64,000 bases of DNA from Schlesneria sp. DSM 10557 (GTDB lineage: Bacteria; Planctomycetota; Planctomycetia; Planctomycetales; Planctomycetaceae): the NCBI RefSeq assembly GCF_041860085.1, contig NZ_CP124747.1, forward strand, positions 5,270,001 through 5,334,000, given 5' to 3'. The position numbers and the translations under genes were made by a program. The number at the start of each line of letters is the position of its first letter. The first letter of the stretch is position 1. A model generated the notes under the pieces. That model searched no databases. It was not told where the DNA came from and saw nothing but the letters and a program-made list of their open reading frames with translations. This document shows positions 43,942 through 54,685 of this stretch, piece by piece.

Positions 43942-45075
43942 CTATCGGGCGCAGGGACTCACCTCAGCCGCGATGACATCCGCGATGGCCGCGGCTGCGT
44001 CCGGGTGGGCAAGTGACAATGCGGCATTTCCCATGCGATGACGCAACTCGGTGTCTCTTAGGAGCTTCTCCAGGTTCCGGGATAACTGCAAAGCGGTCTC
44101 GTCAGAAGAATGTGCATGTTCCACGAGGAGTGCGGCCTCGCGATCGACGAACACTTTGGCATTGGCATGCTGATGAGCGTCGGCTGCGTGCGGATAGGGG
44201 AGCAGAACTACCGGCTTGCCCGCACACGCCAGTTCCGCCAGCGTCGTGGCACCGGCTCGTGAAATGACGAGACTCGCACGCTCGTAGAGTGCGGGCATTT
44301 CACGAAAGAATGACGACACTTCAGCTTTTAACCCCAGTTGGGCGTATGTTTGACGAGCGACCTCCACATCGCGAGGCCCGGTCTGGTGATCAATCTGCCA
44401 GTTGGCGAGTGGTTCGCGCAACGCCGCAACCGCTTTCAATACCGCAGCATTCAGCGAGTCGGCACCTTGACTTCCGCCGAGGATCAGCAAATGTCGGCCA
44501 GTATCCACTGGAGAGACGACGGTGTCTGCATGATCTTCTGCGGGGTGGTGCAAGCGGGCAATCTCTGCGCGTACGGGATTCCCGGTGACCGTCACACGGC
44601 GAGCGCGCGGCAAATATGATTGTGCCTCGGCGAACGAGAGGCAGACCTGTTTTGCGTAGCGGCTCAGACCACGTGTCGTCCGTCCGGGGATCGCGTTTTG
44701 TTCCAGCAGCACGACGGGAATTCGCTGGCGGCTGGCTGCATAGACGAGGGGTGCACTGGCGTAGCCACCCAACCCAATGACGGCGGCGGGCCGAAGTTCT
44801 TTCAGCAGTGCTTGGGCGCTGCGCCACGCCTGCCAGTTTCGCCAGAGAAATCTGACGGGGTTTCGTTTGAGAACCGCCAGTGATTCGACCGGCAACATGC
44901 GATGTTCGAGGTGGTGGTCCGCCGCGATGCTGACTTCGATGGGCCGGTTGGAGCCGATGAAAATGAGTCGGCGGGAAGGGGAACGCTGGCGGAGCTGTTC
45001 GGCCACGGCGATCCCGGGGAACAGGTGGCCGCCGGTGCCTCCCCCCGCAAAAAGGATTGTCGGCGCCGCTTCCAT
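43942..45075 (-). CDS. murG: UDP-N-acetylglucosamine transferase MurG
   Basis: This 377-residue protein is MurG, which adds GlcNAc to lipid I to give lipid II at the inner face of the membrane. It has the N-terminal GGGTGGH (11-17), the acceptor-side GLGGYASAPLVYA, EQNAIPGRTTR, the donor-side ILGGSQGADSLN, and the UDP-GlcNAc motif SRAGATTLAELACAGKPVVLLPYPHAADAHQ in pieces (SRAGATTLAEL, PHAADAHQ). The ATG at 45075 has GGAA upstream. In many bacteria murG lies in the dcw cluster with ftsW and murC; here it stands alone. Its presence agrees with peptidoglycan synthesis in this organism. Confidence 0.96.
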   Translation of the reverse strand: MEAAPTILFAGGGTGGHLFPGIAVAEQLRQRSPSRRLIFIGSNRPIEVSIAADHHLEHRMLPVESLAVLKRNPVRFLWRNWQAWRSAQALLKELRPAAVIGLGGYASAPLVYAASRQRIPVVLLEQNAIPGRTTRGLSRYAKQVCLSFAEAQSYLPRARRVTVTGNPVRAEIARLHHPAEDHADTVVSPVDTGRHLLILGGSQGADSLNAAVLKAVAALREPLANWQIDHQTGPRDVEVARQTYAQLGLKAEVSSFFREMPALYERASLVISRAGATTLAELACAGKPVVLLPYPHAADAHQHANAKVFVDREAALLVEHAHSSDETALQLSRNLEKLLRDTELRHRMGNAALSLAHPDAAAAIADVIAAEVSPCAR

Positions 45076-45364
45076 GACTTTCCGTTCCTCAGCTTGTGTC
45101 CGTAAGGCTGGTGCAAGTCCCTGACGTGATTTCGGTGGAGCGCGTGACGCCTGTGAGTTCCCCAGCATCGCTGCGGCGCAGAATCAGGGTGCATGCTGAA
45201 CACGAACCCTGTTTCGCAGATTTGAGTTCGACCGGCAAGTTGAAGTGATGTCTGTACGGATGAAAATCCCTCCCGAGGTGACTAGAGTGTCCCGACGCCG
45301 TGCAAAACTGAATAATGAGAAGTCGTTTCACAGCCTCGCAGACACAACTACCAGGGAGACTAAG

Positions 45365-46222
45365 ATGAAGCTGGCCACATTGAAAACCGACTGGGGACCA
45401 CGAGTCGTTGGCGTTGCACTCGACGGACGCTTTGTGGATTTGTGTGAAGTGGATGTCAAGCTTCCCACCACCATGCGGGAAATTCTGGCCGCTCCAGAAG
45501 GTCTGATCACTGCAGCCCATGCGCTGGCGGTCGGATCGGTCAAAGGCCCCTTCATCACGGGTCAGCTGGCGGCCCCGGTGGGAAATCCGGGCAAAGTCTT
45601 CTGTATCGGGTTGAACTATCGCGATCACGCGATCGAAACCAATTCGCCCATTCCGACCGAGCCCGTCGTCTTCAGCAAGTTTTCGCAGACCGTGATCGGT
45701 CCCGAAGACGCGGTGATTCTGCCGAAAGTTTCTCATGAAGTCGATTATGAGGCCGAGCTGGTCGTCGTGATTGGCAAGCAGGGAAAAAACATCCCGAAAG
45801 AGGAAGCTTACTCATACGTCGCGGGATACACCTGCGGTAACGATGTCTCGGCTCGCGACTGGCAAAAGGGACGACCGGGCGGTCAGTGGCTCTTGGGCAA
45901 GTCACCAGACACCTTCGCACCCACGGGACCCTACCTGGTCACCGCCGACGAAGTCGATCCACGCAGTCTGAAGATCGGTCTGCGTCTGAACGGCGAAACG
46001 CTACAGAATTCGTCGACAAAAGAGCTGATCTTTGGCATCGACGAAGTGATTGCTCATCTGTCGCAACTGATCACGCTGCAACCGGGCGACCTGATCTTCA
46101 CCGGAACGCCTCCGGGTGTCGGTTCGGCTCGCAATCCGCAAGTCTACCTCAAGGCGGGCGATCGGATGGAAGTTGAAATCGAAGGGGTGGGTGTTCTCGC
46201 CAACCCGGTTATTGCTGAATGA
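45365..46222 (+). CDS. Fumarylacetoacetate hydrolase family protein
   Basis: This 285-residue protein belongs to the FAH family. Metal ligands Glu129 and Glu131 lie in [12 protein letters not shown] and the third, Asp160, in [11 protein letters not shown]. The C-terminal [11 protein letters not shown] loop is typical. Members hydrolyse or decarboxylate acyl-pyruvates, oxaloacetate or aromatic breakdown intermediates in the cytoplasm. The ATG at 45365 has a strong GGGAG site; the open frame upstream is not used. A textbook terminator lies 62 bp past the stop, so it is a single-gene unit. The exact substrate is unknown. Confidence 0.93.
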   Translation: MKLATLKTDWGPRVVGVALDGRFVDLCEVDVKLPTTMREILAAPEGLITAAHALAVGSVKGPFITGQLAAPVGNPGKVFCIGLNYRDHAIETNSPIPTEPVVFSKFSQTVIGPEDAVILPKVSHEVDYEAELVVVIGKQGKNIPKEEAYSYVAGYTCGNDVSARDWQKGRPGGQWLLGKSPDTFAPTGPYLVTADEVDPRSLKIGLRLNGETLQNSSTKELIFGIDEVIAHLSQLITLQPGDLIFTGTPPGVGSARNPQVYLKAGDRMEVEIEGVGVLANPVIAE

Positions 46223-46284
46223 TCCCGGCTTGGTCGAAAAGCGGCTGATACGGATCCGTGGCGTGAATAACGCCGAATCAATAG

Positions 46285-46332
46285 AGAGAGCAGACCAGGA
46301 CTCAGAATTGCCCCGGTCTGCTCTCTTTTTTT
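46285..46332 (+). terminator. Rho-independent terminator of the FAH-family gene
   Basis: A perfect 12-bp stem, AGAGAGCAGACC (46285-46296) with GGTCTGCTCTCT (46315-46326), has an 18-base loop and is followed by a run of T to 46332. It is the clearest terminator in the window. Confidence 0.93.
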
Positions 46333-46488
46333 ACGACTCATGCCAGAAACGGCCGTCGGGGCGAGTCCGCTCACCCGTGAAACGTCCCGGACCGACGTCA
46401 GTCTGCGGGCGTCCTGAGACGCGTCCGCAGACTGGTCATCTTTGCCCCCATGGCCGATGAGATCGGGAGGCGTTCCCTTCAGGAAAAT

Positions 46489-49401
46489 CTACTTCACGAC
46501 GAAGTTGATCATCTTACCCGGGACCACGATAGTCTTGACGATATTCTTCCCTTCGAGCTGACCAGCAATGACTGCGTCCGCCTTGGCCGCCGCTTCCGTT
46601 GTGGGCTGATCTGCACCTGTGGGGATCGTGATCTTGCCGCGCAACTTTCCGTTGATCTGCACCGGGATTTCGACCTCGGCTTCGATGAGGTATTTCTCTT
46701 CGTGAGTCGGCCATGGTTCGTACGCCAGCGTTTTTGAATGTCCCAGCAGTTCCCAGAGTTCTTCGGCCAGGTGCGGTGCGAAGGGGCTGAGCATCAGGAC
46801 GAACGGTTCCATGACGGCTTTCGGGCGAACGTCCTGGCTGAGGAACTCATTCACAAATTCCATCATGCGGCTGATGGCCGTGTTGAATCCCATGGATTCC
46901 ACGTCGCGCGTAACTGCCTTGATGGTACGATGCAAGGTTCGCAGTTGAGCCGCCGTCGGAGCGACATCCTGGACCTGAGGACACAGTTGGGCCTTGGTAT
47001 CATTCGATTCATCGACGATCATTCGCCAGACACGACCAAGGAACCGGGCAACCCCTTCGACACCCTTCATGCTCCATGGCTTAACGGCTTCGAGCGGACC
47101 CATGAACATTTCGTACAGTCGAAGTGAATCGGCTCCGAACTGGTTGACCACGACATCGGGATTGATGACGTTGCCCCGGGATTTGGACATCTTATGGGCG
47201 CGGCTTTCAATCACGATCTCGGGCCGATCCTTCAGGACGAAGGCATCTCCCTTCTTCTCGACCGCCTCAAGATCAAGTACGACGGGCGTGACGACTTCAC
47301 CGGTCTTTTCGACGACTCGTGTGGTGGCACCACTTTCATCGACATTCGCTTTCAAATCGCGTGCTGAAACGAAGGGAAGTGTCGCAATATCCGTCCCCGC
47401 ATTTGTCCCCAGCACGTACCCGGTGAACTCGACTTCGCCCAGAATCATTCCCTGATTGACCAGTCGCTGGAACGGTTCTGCCGTCGAAACGTGTCCACGG
47501 TCAAACAGGACTTTATGCCAGAAGCGGGAATACAACAGGTGCAGCACGGCGTGCTCTGCCCCACCGACATACAGGTCGACTGGAAGCCACCGCTTTTCCA
47601 GGGCCGGATCCAGGAATCGCTCGGTGTTCTGGGGGTCGGCGAAGCGCAGGTAGTACCAGCACGACCCCGCCCACTGCGGCATGGTGTTGGTTTCCCGCTT
47701 GAGACGCACGCCCTCGGGCGAGGTTTTGTACAACCAGTTCTCTGGTGCCTTTGAGAGCATCGGATCAGGCGTACCCGTCGGTTTGAAGTCAGCCATTTCC
47801 GGCAGACGAACCGGAAGTTCGGTGACGGCATCGGTTCGCAACAGACCGGTCGGTTGTCCGTTTTCGTCCAGCTCGTGCCAGATCGGGAACGGTTCGCCCC
47901 AGTAACGCTGGCGCGAGAACAACCAGTCACGCAAGCGGTAGTTGACCGCCTTGCGTCCGATCCCCGCGGACTGCAGATCACTGGTCATTTTTGTCTTGAA
48001 CTCAAGCGTCGGCAGGCCGGTGTACGCTCCCGAATTGATCGCGACACCGTGCTGAAAGAAGCCCTGACTGACGTCGACGCTTCCGTCGGCCGGAGCCACG
48101 ACGTGCGTGATGGGAATCTGGAACTGCGTGGCGAACTCGAAGTCTCGTTCATCGTGGGCGGGAACGGCCATGATGGCACCGGTGCCGTAGCTCATCAGAA
48201 CGTAGTCAGCGATCCAGACGGGGACCTGCTCGCCGTTCATCGGGTTCGTCGCGTAGCCCCCGGTGAAGACTCCGCTCTTGTTCTTGGCCAGATCGGTTCG
48301 ATCCAGATCACTCTTCGTGGCAGCCTGCTGTCGATAGGCCTCCACGGCCGCACGTTGCTCAGGAGTCGTCAACACGGCCACCGCCGGATGCTCAGGGGCG
48401 AGGACCATGTACGTCACGCCGAAGAGCGTGTCAGGACGCGTCGTATAAATTCGCAAGACATCGGGTGAAGCTTCCCGCGGGAAGCCATTCGTCGCACGGT
48501 TTGCCTTCCATTCTTCGTAAGCGGGGCCGTGCTGTCCGACGTAGAAATCGACTTCCGCACCTTCGCTGCGGCCGATCCAGTTTTTCTGCATCAGCTTGAT
48601 CGATTCGGGCCATTGAAGATCGTCCAGCTCGTTCGCCAGACGGTCTCCGTAGGCGGTGATCCGCAGCAACCATTGGCGCAGCGGCACTCGCTCGACCGGA
48701 TGCCCGCCTCGTTCGCTCTTCCCATCGACGATCTCTTCGTTAGCGAGCACCGTTCCCAGTGCGGGACACCAGTTGACCGGGGCTTCATGCTGATAAGCCA
48801 GCCGGTGCTGATCCTGGTAGCGCCTCACCGCGTCACTGCCGCGAGAGGCGATGTCGGCGGGAATCGGCAGGTCGGCGATCGGGCGACCCCGTCCTGTACG
48901 GGCCTTACCGTCGGGACCGGTCCATTCATGAGCGGGATCGTACCAGGTGTCGAAAAGCTGGAGGAAGATCCACTGTGTCCAGCGGTAGTATTCGGGATCT
49001 GTCGTCGCGAACTCGCGGCTCCAGTCATAACTGAAACCGAGTGACTTCAGTTGCCGCTTGAACGTTTCGATGTTTTTGGCCGTCGTGACGGCGGGATGAG
49101 TTCCGGTCTTGATCGCGTAGTCTTCGGCGGGCAATCCGAAGGCATCCCAGCCCATCGGGTGCAGCACCTGCTTGCCCCGCATGCGGTTAAAGCGGCAGAC
49201 GATGTCCGTCGCGGTGTATCCTTCGGGGTGTCCGACATGCAGACCCGCTCCCGACGGATAGGGAAACATATCGAGGACATAGAGTTTGTCTGACGCATCG
49301 GCACTGGTACCGGCCGGATCAACTTGAAACGTCTGGTGTTCGTCCCAGTAGGCCTGCCACTTGGCTTCAATCCGCTTGACGTCGTCATCGTAACGAGGCA
49401 T
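46489..49401 (-). CDS. leuS: Leucyl-tRNA synthetase
   Basis: This protein of 970 residues is a class I leucyl-tRNA synthetase, which charges tRNA-Leu. The HIGH-type motif is HVGH (55-58) and the KMSKS motif reads [13 protein letters not shown]. The CP1 editing domain shows [21 protein letters not shown], read here as [11 protein letters not shown] and LAPEHPA. At about 970 residues it is roughly 110 longer than the E. coli enzyme; the leucine-specific region ahead of KMSKS carries extra sequence ([20 protein letters not shown]). I use the ATG at 49401, with AAGG just upstream; an in-frame upstream ATG at 49494 adds 31 residues without family similarity. Confidence 0.97.
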   Translation of the reverse strand: MPRYDDDVKRIEAKWQAYWDEHQTFQVDPAGTSADASDKLYVLDMFPYPSGAGLHVGHPEGYTATDIVCRFNRMRGKQVLHPMGWDAFGLPAEDYAIKTGTHPAVTTAKNIETFKRQLKSLGFSYDWSREFATTDPEYYRWTQWIFLQLFDTWYDPAHEWTGPDGKARTGRGRPIADLPIPADIASRGSDAVRRYQDQHRLAYQHEAPVNWCPALGTVLANEEIVDGKSERGGHPVERVPLRQWLLRITAYGDRLANELDDLQWPESIKLMQKNWIGRSEGAEVDFYVGQHGPAYEEWKANRATNGFPREASPDVLRIYTTRPDTLFGVTYMVLAPEHPAVAVLTTPEQRAAVEAYRQQAATKSDLDRTDLAKNKSGVFTGGYATNPMNGEQVPVWIADYVLMSYGTGAIMAVPAHDERDFEFATQFQIPITHVVAPADGSVDVSQGFFQHGVAINSGAYTGLPTLEFKTKMTSDLQSAGIGRKAVNYRLRDWLFSRQRYWGEPFPIWHELDENGQPTGLLRTDAVTELPVRLPEMADFKPTGTPDPMLSKAPENWLYKTSPEGVRLKRETNTMPQWAGSCWYYLRFADPQNTERFLDPALEKRWLPVDLYVGGAEHAVLHLLYSRFWHKVLFDRGHVSTAEPFQRLVNQGMILGEVEFTGYVLGTNAGTDIATLPFVSARDLKANVDESGATTRVVEKTGEVVTPVVLDLEAVEKKGDAFVLKDRPEIVIESRAHKMSKSRGNVINPDVVVNQFGADSLRLYEMFMGPLEAVKPWSMKGVEGVARFLGRVWRMIVDESNDTKAQLCPQVQDVAPTAAQLRTLHRTIKAVTRDVESMGFNTAISRMMEFVNEFLSQDVRPKAVMEPFVLMLSPFAPHLAEELWELLGHSKTLAYEPWPTHEEKYLIEAEVEIPVQINGKLRGKITIPTGADQPTTEAAAKADAVIAGQLEGKNIVKTIVVPGKMINFVVK

Positions 49402-49700
49402 GACCTTCAGTCCGTTTCCGTATTCAAAAATGGTGTCAAGTTGTGATGATTCAGCATCAGGTGGGACGGAATTGTCTCTATCCGCGGACTGCAAGAGGAC
49501 ACCTCGATGCGCTCTTCAGGTTCGGATCACGACAAGTCCGGATCCAGGCGTCGCGAGAAATCGGCTTCCCACCGGTGTCACCCAGGCCGTTTCCGGCTTT
49601 CATCAGGAACTCCGTCTGGCCCCGAAATCATAGCGGTTTGGCAGGTTCGTACAATTTCGGTCGCTCCCCCGGAGGGGGGAGCGTGGCAGGGGGGCCCGAT
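49402..49700. other. Intergenic between purK and leuS
   Basis: About 300 bases without a recognised gene. The strong hairpin listed separately lies near the purK side. The leuS promoter probably lies in the remainder. Confidence 0.4.
49662..49683 (-). terminator. GC-rich hairpin after purK
   Basis: CGCTCCCCC and GGGGGAGCG form a 9-bp stem with a GGAG loop, 18 bp past the purK stop. It is very stable but lacks a T run on the minus strand, so it may act with Rho or be a different structure. Confidence 0.5.
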
Positions 49701-50840
49701 TCAGCGGAACTTCAATGCCGCACGGGCCTGCTTTGCCGTCTGTTCGGCTTCGTGCACAGTCGGAGCCAGCACGGTGAGGTGCCCCATCTTTCGCCCCGGT
49801 CGCGGATCCTGCTTGCCATACAGATGCAGCTTCAAATTGGGATGCCGCAACGCCGCCGTCCAGTTTGGTTCGCCGCTGTCCCAGACATCGCCCAGGAGGT
49901 TCGCCATGGCCGAGGGAGACCGGAGTTCACCGGACCCCAGCGGCAGCCCGCAGATGGCCCGCACCTGTTGTTCAAACTGGCACGTGACATGGGCGTCGAT
50001 CGTCAAGTGGCCCGAGTTGTGTGGACGGGGCGCTGTCTCGTTAATCAGTAATTGCTGATTCTTTGTGAGAAAGAACTCGACACACATCACACCGACCACG
50101 TTCAGTCGATCAAGGACCGCCCGCGTGATCTCGATTGCATCGGCCGCGACGGAACCGGGGACCAGCAGCGGACAGACGGAAATGTCCAGAATGTGATTGC
50201 TGTGTACGTTTCCGATCGGGCCATAGCTGACAAACTGCCCGTCGAGACCCCGGGCCGCGACGACAGACAGCTCACCTTCGAAATCGATAAACTTCTCAAG
50301 AATTGCCTGAGGAGCGTTCAGTTTGGCCCAGGCCGCCTGAAGTTCGTCTTCAGACCGGACGACCACCTGACCTTTGCCGTCGTATCCCCAGTCGGCCGTC
50401 TTGAGTACCCCCGGCAACCCTTGCTGCTTCGCCGCTGCTTCCAGTTCCTCGACCGATCGCACAAGTGTGAAGGGGGTCACGGGGAGCCCGGCTTCTTTGA
50501 GGGCGGATTTTTCCCGATATCGATTCTGGGATGTGTGCAGCACGGACCCGTCGGGGCGAACGGGACAGTACTTGCGGCAGACTTCGGTTGTTTCTGAGGG
50601 GACATTCTCGAATTCAAACGAGACGACGCTGACGCCCCTCGCAAATTCAGCGACCCGATCAAGGTCCTGATAGTCACAGCGGACTTCGACGTCCGCGACT
50701 TGCCCTGTCGGCGTTTCCGTGTCGGGAGAAAGGACATGGACGCGGTAGCCCATGCGTCGCGCGGCGATGGTAAACATGCGGCCGAGTTGGCCACTTCCCA
50801 GCATTCCCAGCGTGGCACCGGGCAGAATCGGATTCGTCAT
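49701..50840 (-). CDS. purK: N5-carboxyaminoimidazole ribonucleotide synthase PurK
   Basis: This 379-residue ATP-grasp enzyme is PurK, which makes N5-CAIR from AIR, bicarbonate and ATP in purine synthesis. The N-terminal [12 protein letters not shown] nucleotide-binding loop, [15 protein letters not shown] glycine-rich ATP loop, [17 protein letters not shown] and the metal-binding [18 protein letters not shown] are all typical. Its ATG overlaps the purE stop by 4 bp (ATGA), so translation is coupled and the two enzymes act in sequence. A strong hairpin follows the gene. Confidence 0.97.
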   Translation of the reverse strand: MTNPILPGATLGMLGSGQLGRMFTIAARRMGYRVHVLSPDTETPTGQVADVEVRCDYQDLDRVAEFARGVSVVSFEFENVPSETTEVCRKYCPVRPDGSVLHTSQNRYREKSALKEAGLPVTPFTLVRSVEELEAAAKQQGLPGVLKTADWGYDGKGQVVVRSEDELQAAWAKLNAPQAILEKFIDFEGELSVVAARGLDGQFVSYGPIGNVHSNHILDISVCPLLVPGSVAADAIEITRAVLDRLNVVGVMCVEFFLTKNQQLLINETAPRPHNSGHLTIDAHVTCQFEQQVRAICGLPLGSGELRSPSAMANLLGDVWDSGEPNWTAALRHPNLKLHLYGKQDPRPGRKMGHLTVLAPTVHEAEQTAKQARAALKFR

Positions 50841-51337
50841 GGAAGTGAATCTCCCAGTACCCGGTCGCGTTGACGGGTTTGAAAGTCGTGCAGTCGGGCT
50901 CGGAGTTCCGGACGGGTTGTGGCGAGGATGCGGACTGCCAGCAATCCCGCATTTTTGGCACCCGCCTCACCGATCGCCAGTGTTCCCACGGGGATTCCGC
51001 CGGGCATTTGCACGATGGACAGAAGCGAATCCATGCCGTTGAGTGCGCGGCTCTGCACGGGAACGCCCAAAACGGGAAGGACCGTCTGCGAGGCGACCAT
51101 GCCGGGAAGGTGCGCCGCCCCCCCTGCTCCGGCGATGATGACTTCCAGGCCCGCCGATTCGGCCGAACGGGCGTAATCATTCATCAATTCAGGAGTTCGG
51201 TGAGCTGAAACAATCCGACATTCATGAGGAACTTCGAATTCCTGCAGCAGTTCCGCAGCGTGCCGCATCGTTTCCCAATCGGATTTGCTTCCCATGATCA
51301 CCCCAACCAGTGGTGAAGGGGGACTGGAATCGGCCAT
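50837..51337 (-). CDS. purE: N5-CAIR mutase PurE
   Basis: This 166-residue protein is class I PurE, which converts N5-CAIR to CAIR. It shows [13 protein letters not shown] near the N-terminus, the IVSAHRTPE loop, and [17 protein letters not shown], which contains the active-site histidine. The ATG at 51337 has AGGAGA upstream; the open frame further upstream has no PurE similarity. It is the first gene of a purE-purK operon. Confidence 0.97.
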   Translation of the reverse strand: MADSSPPSPLVGVIMGSKSDWETMRHAAELLQEFEVPHECRIVSAHRTPELMNDYARSAESAGLEVIIAGAGGAAHLPGMVASQTVLPVLGVPVQSRALNGMDSLLSIVQMPGGIPVGTLAIGEAGAKNAGLLAVRILATTRPELRARLHDFQTRQRDRVLGDSLP

Positions 51338-51566
51338 CGAATCTCCTGTCGTTGCAAAGGAACCAGATCGGCGAGGGCACAAATACGGCCGCCGAACCGT
51401 CATGTTGGCGATTCCTCGCACAAGTTCAAGCAGCAATCGCTGAAACGGTCCTTCAGGGGCAGACGAGATCTACGGTAAGGCGCGACTGGCAGGGCCGATT
51501 TCCGCCTGACAGCGGTGTTCATTGCAACTTGTCGCCGGCCAGTAAAAGTATCAGTCTCGTTCGCGG

Positions 51567-52988
51567 CTATCCCGATGTCGCCGTCGGTTCCAGGACCGAC
51601 TTTTCAAACGGCTTGGGATCGATGGTGGCATGCAGGATCTTCAATTGAATGTTGATCTTCAGGCCGTCGCAGCGCTGGTGGATGATTTCGGGCATTCCGC
51701 TGAACAGCAGTGACGAATTCTCCTGGGTGTAGTAGCCCCCGATCATGCTGACTAAGCCCAGCAGGTCGCTGCAGAGGCTGAGGTACAGGAGATGGTCCCT
51801 GCGTGTTCTGGAATCATGCACGCCGAGGACATCTTTCGAGCTTTGATGGATACTGATCAGACTGACCAGTGAATTGAGTTCATGGAACCGCTTGCGATAC
51901 GCCAGCATCTCCAGTCCCGTCAGGGCGAGAAACGCCAGCACAAGATTGATAATGATCCCCAGGAAGGCGTCGACCCCCTGAAAGAGTTCGCTCGTCTCAC
52001 TGAGGCTGGGCTCATACTGGCCGGATGACATCGGGGTCTGCTCCCCGTCCAGCAGGTGACTTGCCGCCGCCAGCATGCGGGGGGTGATATCCTTGCGAGC
52101 GACGAGGTACGTTTTGACGGCATAAGTGGCGACTGGTTGTTCCGGAAAGGGGGGAATGCTGAGAAGATACCCGGCCGGGATCGTGTGCGGGCTGAGATAG
52201 TCTAATTGAGCGACGCGGGCCCCCAGGTCGGGCGATGCGAGCACAAACCCCGCTTCTGAGAGTCGCTCTGCCGCTGTCAGGGCCTGCGGATCGGCGGGGT
52301 CTTTGACGACGAACACCGCATCGATGTCCTCGGACAGCGGGGACGCTTCATCGCCCGAAAGCAATTTCCAGTCATGGACAAACTCAATTTGTGAGTCGAG
52401 TCGCCAGGCACGAAGAAAATCTTTTGCGACCGTATGACTGCCCGCTCCTTCGACGGACGTGAGAACTCGCTTGATGGCTCCGAAGTCCGGAATTGATCGA
52501 CGCACAAACCATAGAACCAGCTCCGGGTTACTCGTTTGGAACCGGGGAAGGTCTGCGGGAATTTCGACGCCCCCCTGAATGAATCCCAGATCGACCTCAC
52601 CAGCAGAAACTTTCTGGACGGCTTCTCGCGATCCCGGTACGACCTCCTCGGTAAACCGGATTCGATCATCCTGCTGCATGCGGGATTTCAGTGCCTGAAA
52701 GTCCCGATCGGGGAGTGCGATTTTGAGAGTGGTCGTGCGAAAGAACTCGATATAAATCCAGACGATCAGCAGCAGTAACGCGATTGCCAGGAACGCGGCG
52801 GGAAGTCGGTGTACTCCAAAAGGACGCCTTAATTGCTGAGCGACATGTTCTGCGTCACGTGCCGCCGTGGCGACGCCTGCCGCCAGACTTCGAAGTCCGG
52901 CATGATCGGGAAGTTCGCGTTCAACTCGAAGTCGTACGTCTTCGGCATTCTGAACGACGGGCCCGATTCTCAGACGTAGCCTGCTCAC
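51567..52988 (-). CDS. Membrane-anchored TAXI/NMT1-like solute-binding protein
   Basis: This 473-residue protein has a cytoplasmic N-terminus, a transmembrane helix (62-83), a periplasmic-binding-protein-like region (about 85-335), a second helix (342-364) and a cytoplasmic C-terminal tail of about 110 residues. The middle part resembles TAXI-type TRAP receptors or NMT1-like binding proteins: VPGSREAVQKVSAGEVDLGFIQGG, VRRSIPDFG and a later IPPFPEQPVATYAVKTYLVARKDI. These bind small organic acids or ions. No TRAP permease is encoded nearby, and anchoring at both ends is unusual for a binding protein, so it may act as a sensor. Translation probably starts at GTG 52988, preceded by GGGAG. Confidence 0.7.
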   Translation of the reverse strand: MSRLRLRIGPVVQNAEDVRLRVERELPDHAGLRSLAAGVATAARDAEHVAQQLRRPFGVHRLPAAFLAIALLLLIVWIYIEFFRTTTLKIALPDRDFQALKSRMQQDDRIRFTEEVVPGSREAVQKVSAGEVDLGFIQGGVEIPADLPRFQTSNPELVLWFVRRSIPDFGAIKRVLTSVEGAGSHTVAKDFLRAWRLDSQIEFVHDWKLLSGDEASPLSEDIDAVFVVKDPADPQALTAAERLSEAGFVLASPDLGARVAQLDYLSPHTIPAGYLLSIPPFPEQPVATYAVKTYLVARKDITPRMLAAASHLLDGEQTPMSSGQYEPSLSETSELFQGVDAFLGIIINLVLAFLALTGLEMLAYRKRFHELNSLVSLISIHQSSKDVLGVHDSRTRRDHLLYLSLCSDLLGLVSMIGGYYTQENSSLLFSGMPEIIHQRCDGLKINIQLKILHATIDPKPFEKSVLEPTATSG

Positions 52989-53223
52989 AAATTACTCCCG
53001 CTTTATAGACGCGTTCATCGGTCTGATCATACTCATCGCCATGCTGACAGGGCGGCTGTGATAGTGACAGAGGTGATTCGGATCTTCCAGCGTTATGCTC
53101 GAGTTGACACTTGGATGAACGTGAGCAATGGAGTGCGGATCATGCTTTCGCAGGTTTCCGCTCAAGAAAGTTCAGAAGAAGGTCGTCGTTGTTTTACTGA
53201 ATCGCGCTACGTGGAGCTCCCGG

Positions 53224-53508
53224 ATGGACCCGCTTTCTCTCTTCAATGGTTTGGAAGCTGCGTTCTGGATCCCGATCGGCGCTGCTCTTTTCTTTCGCAG
53301 TCGGGGACCAAGTCGAAATCAGCACCTGGGACGTGTGGCCGCACTCTGGTTCCTGCTGTTTGGCATTTCTGACATCTTCGAAATCTTTACGGGCGCGTGG
53401 TGGCGTCCCTGGCCGCTCCTGCTGCTGAAAGGGACCTGCGTGATCGCATTGATCTGGTGCGGCATCGCCTACCGGAGTCGAAATCGTGGGCGGGGACGGT
53501 CCCACTGA
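53224..53508 (+). CDS. Small membrane protein, hypothetical
   Basis: This 94-residue protein has three hydrophobic stretches (about 10-25, 38-55 and 65-80) and ends in a basic tail. I use the ATG at 53224, preceded by GGAG 7 bases upstream; an upstream ATG at 53128 adds a polar stretch without clear reason. No family is recognised. It stands between a binding-protein gene and an aldolase gene without close coupling to either. Confidence 0.6.
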   Translation: MDPLSLFNGLEAAFWIPIGAALFFRSRGPSRNQHLGRVAALWFLLFGISDIFEIFTGAWWRPWPLLLLKGTCVIALIWCGIAYRSRNRGRGRSH

Positions 53509-53671
53509 GTTTCAGGAGCAGACCGTGAGCGGAGGCTGAAGCGATGCCAGCAATCCGCTCTCGCAATTCGTTTGTTCCGGTTGTGCGAATCCGTGACGAA
53601 GCGGGTAGGATAATTCCCTTTTCATCCCTTCCCCTGAGTGATGATTCTGTCTCCCCTATAAAGGAACGCAG

Positions 53672-54442
53672 ATGCTGGCGAATCCGGTCAAGAAGTGCGT
53701 GGCAACGGGCGGTGTCTCGGTTGGGACGATGATGTTTGAGTTCAATACGACCGGCATTGGTCGGATTGCCGCTAATGCCGGGGCCGAGTTCGCTGTCTAT
53801 GACATGGAACACACGGGATGGGATATTGAGTCCATCCGCATGCTGATTGCCACGACGCCGAAACCGAAGCTGGTTCCCATCGTTCGCATCCCAACGACGC
53901 AGTATCACTTCGTTTCGCGGGTATTGGATATGGGAGCGATGGGAGTGATGGCTCCAATGGTCGAATCGGCAGAGGAGGCTCGGTTGCTCGTGCAGTCAGC
54001 GAAGTACCCCCCGATTGGGCGCCGAGGTGCGGCATTTTCGATTGCTCATGATGACTACAAGAATGATTCGATTGCGGAAGTGGTTCGTTCCGCCAACGCC
54101 GAAGTGCTGATCATCGCCCAGATCGAAACTGCTGCGGGTCTGAATAACCTTGATGAAATTGCCGCCGTTCCCGAACTCGATTGCCTGTGGATCGGACTCT
54201 ACGATCTGGCGAATTCCCTGGGATTGCCGGGGCAGATGCAGCATCCCCGCATCCTCGATGCCATCGACCGGGTCCTGGCTGCCTGCGAGCGGAACCGAAA
54301 GGTCCCCGCTGTGCTGGTGACCAGTGTGGAAGAGGGACGGGCCCAGATTCAACGGGGATTTCGACTGGTTGCGTTTGGGGGTGATGTCTGGATTTACCAG
54401 TCGGCGCTGACGCAGGGGTTGGCGGCCGTGCGTGCGCCTTGA
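53672..54442 (+). CDS. HpcH/HpaI-family class II aldolase
   Basis: This 256-residue protein matches the HpcH/HpaI aldolase/citrate lyase family. It has the DMEHTGWD motif at 44-51, a VRIP strand, and metal-binding Glu151 in AQIETAAG and Asp177 in WIGLYDLANSLG. In related enzymes these ligate a divalent metal that activates pyruvate for aldol cleavage of 2-keto-4-hydroxy acids. The ATG has AAAGGA upstream at good spacing. The HAD gene follows 243 bp downstream on the same strand; a shared metabolic role is possible but not shown. Confidence 0.92.
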   Translation: MLANPVKKCVATGGVSVGTMMFEFNTTGIGRIAANAGAEFAVYDMEHTGWDIESIRMLIATTPKPKLVPIVRIPTTQYHFVSRVLDMGAMGVMAPMVESAEEARLLVQSAKYPPIGRRGAAFSIAHDDYKNDSIAEVVRSANAEVLIIAQIETAAGLNNLDEIAAVPELDCLWIGLYDLANSLGLPGQMQHPRILDAIDRVLAACERNRKVPAVLVTSVEEGRAQIQRGFRLVAFGGDVWIYQSALTQGLAAVRAP

Positions 54443-54685
54443 ATCGTGGACGTTCACAGGTCACCCAACTAAACTTCGTGCTCAGAGTCCTCATCCTGAT
54501 TTAACGGCCGATCCATCGGGACCGGCTGAACAAGTCAGTGTGCTTCTGAACTCACGCGCGAGCCCTCGTTGCGACGTGCCTGGCATGAGCGACATGGCTT
54601 GCAGGCGGATTCTGCTTTTGAAATGAGCTTGCCCCCTGCTGGCCAGGGTCGGCCGAGAGTACTTTGCTGGAACTTCAAGAACGCT

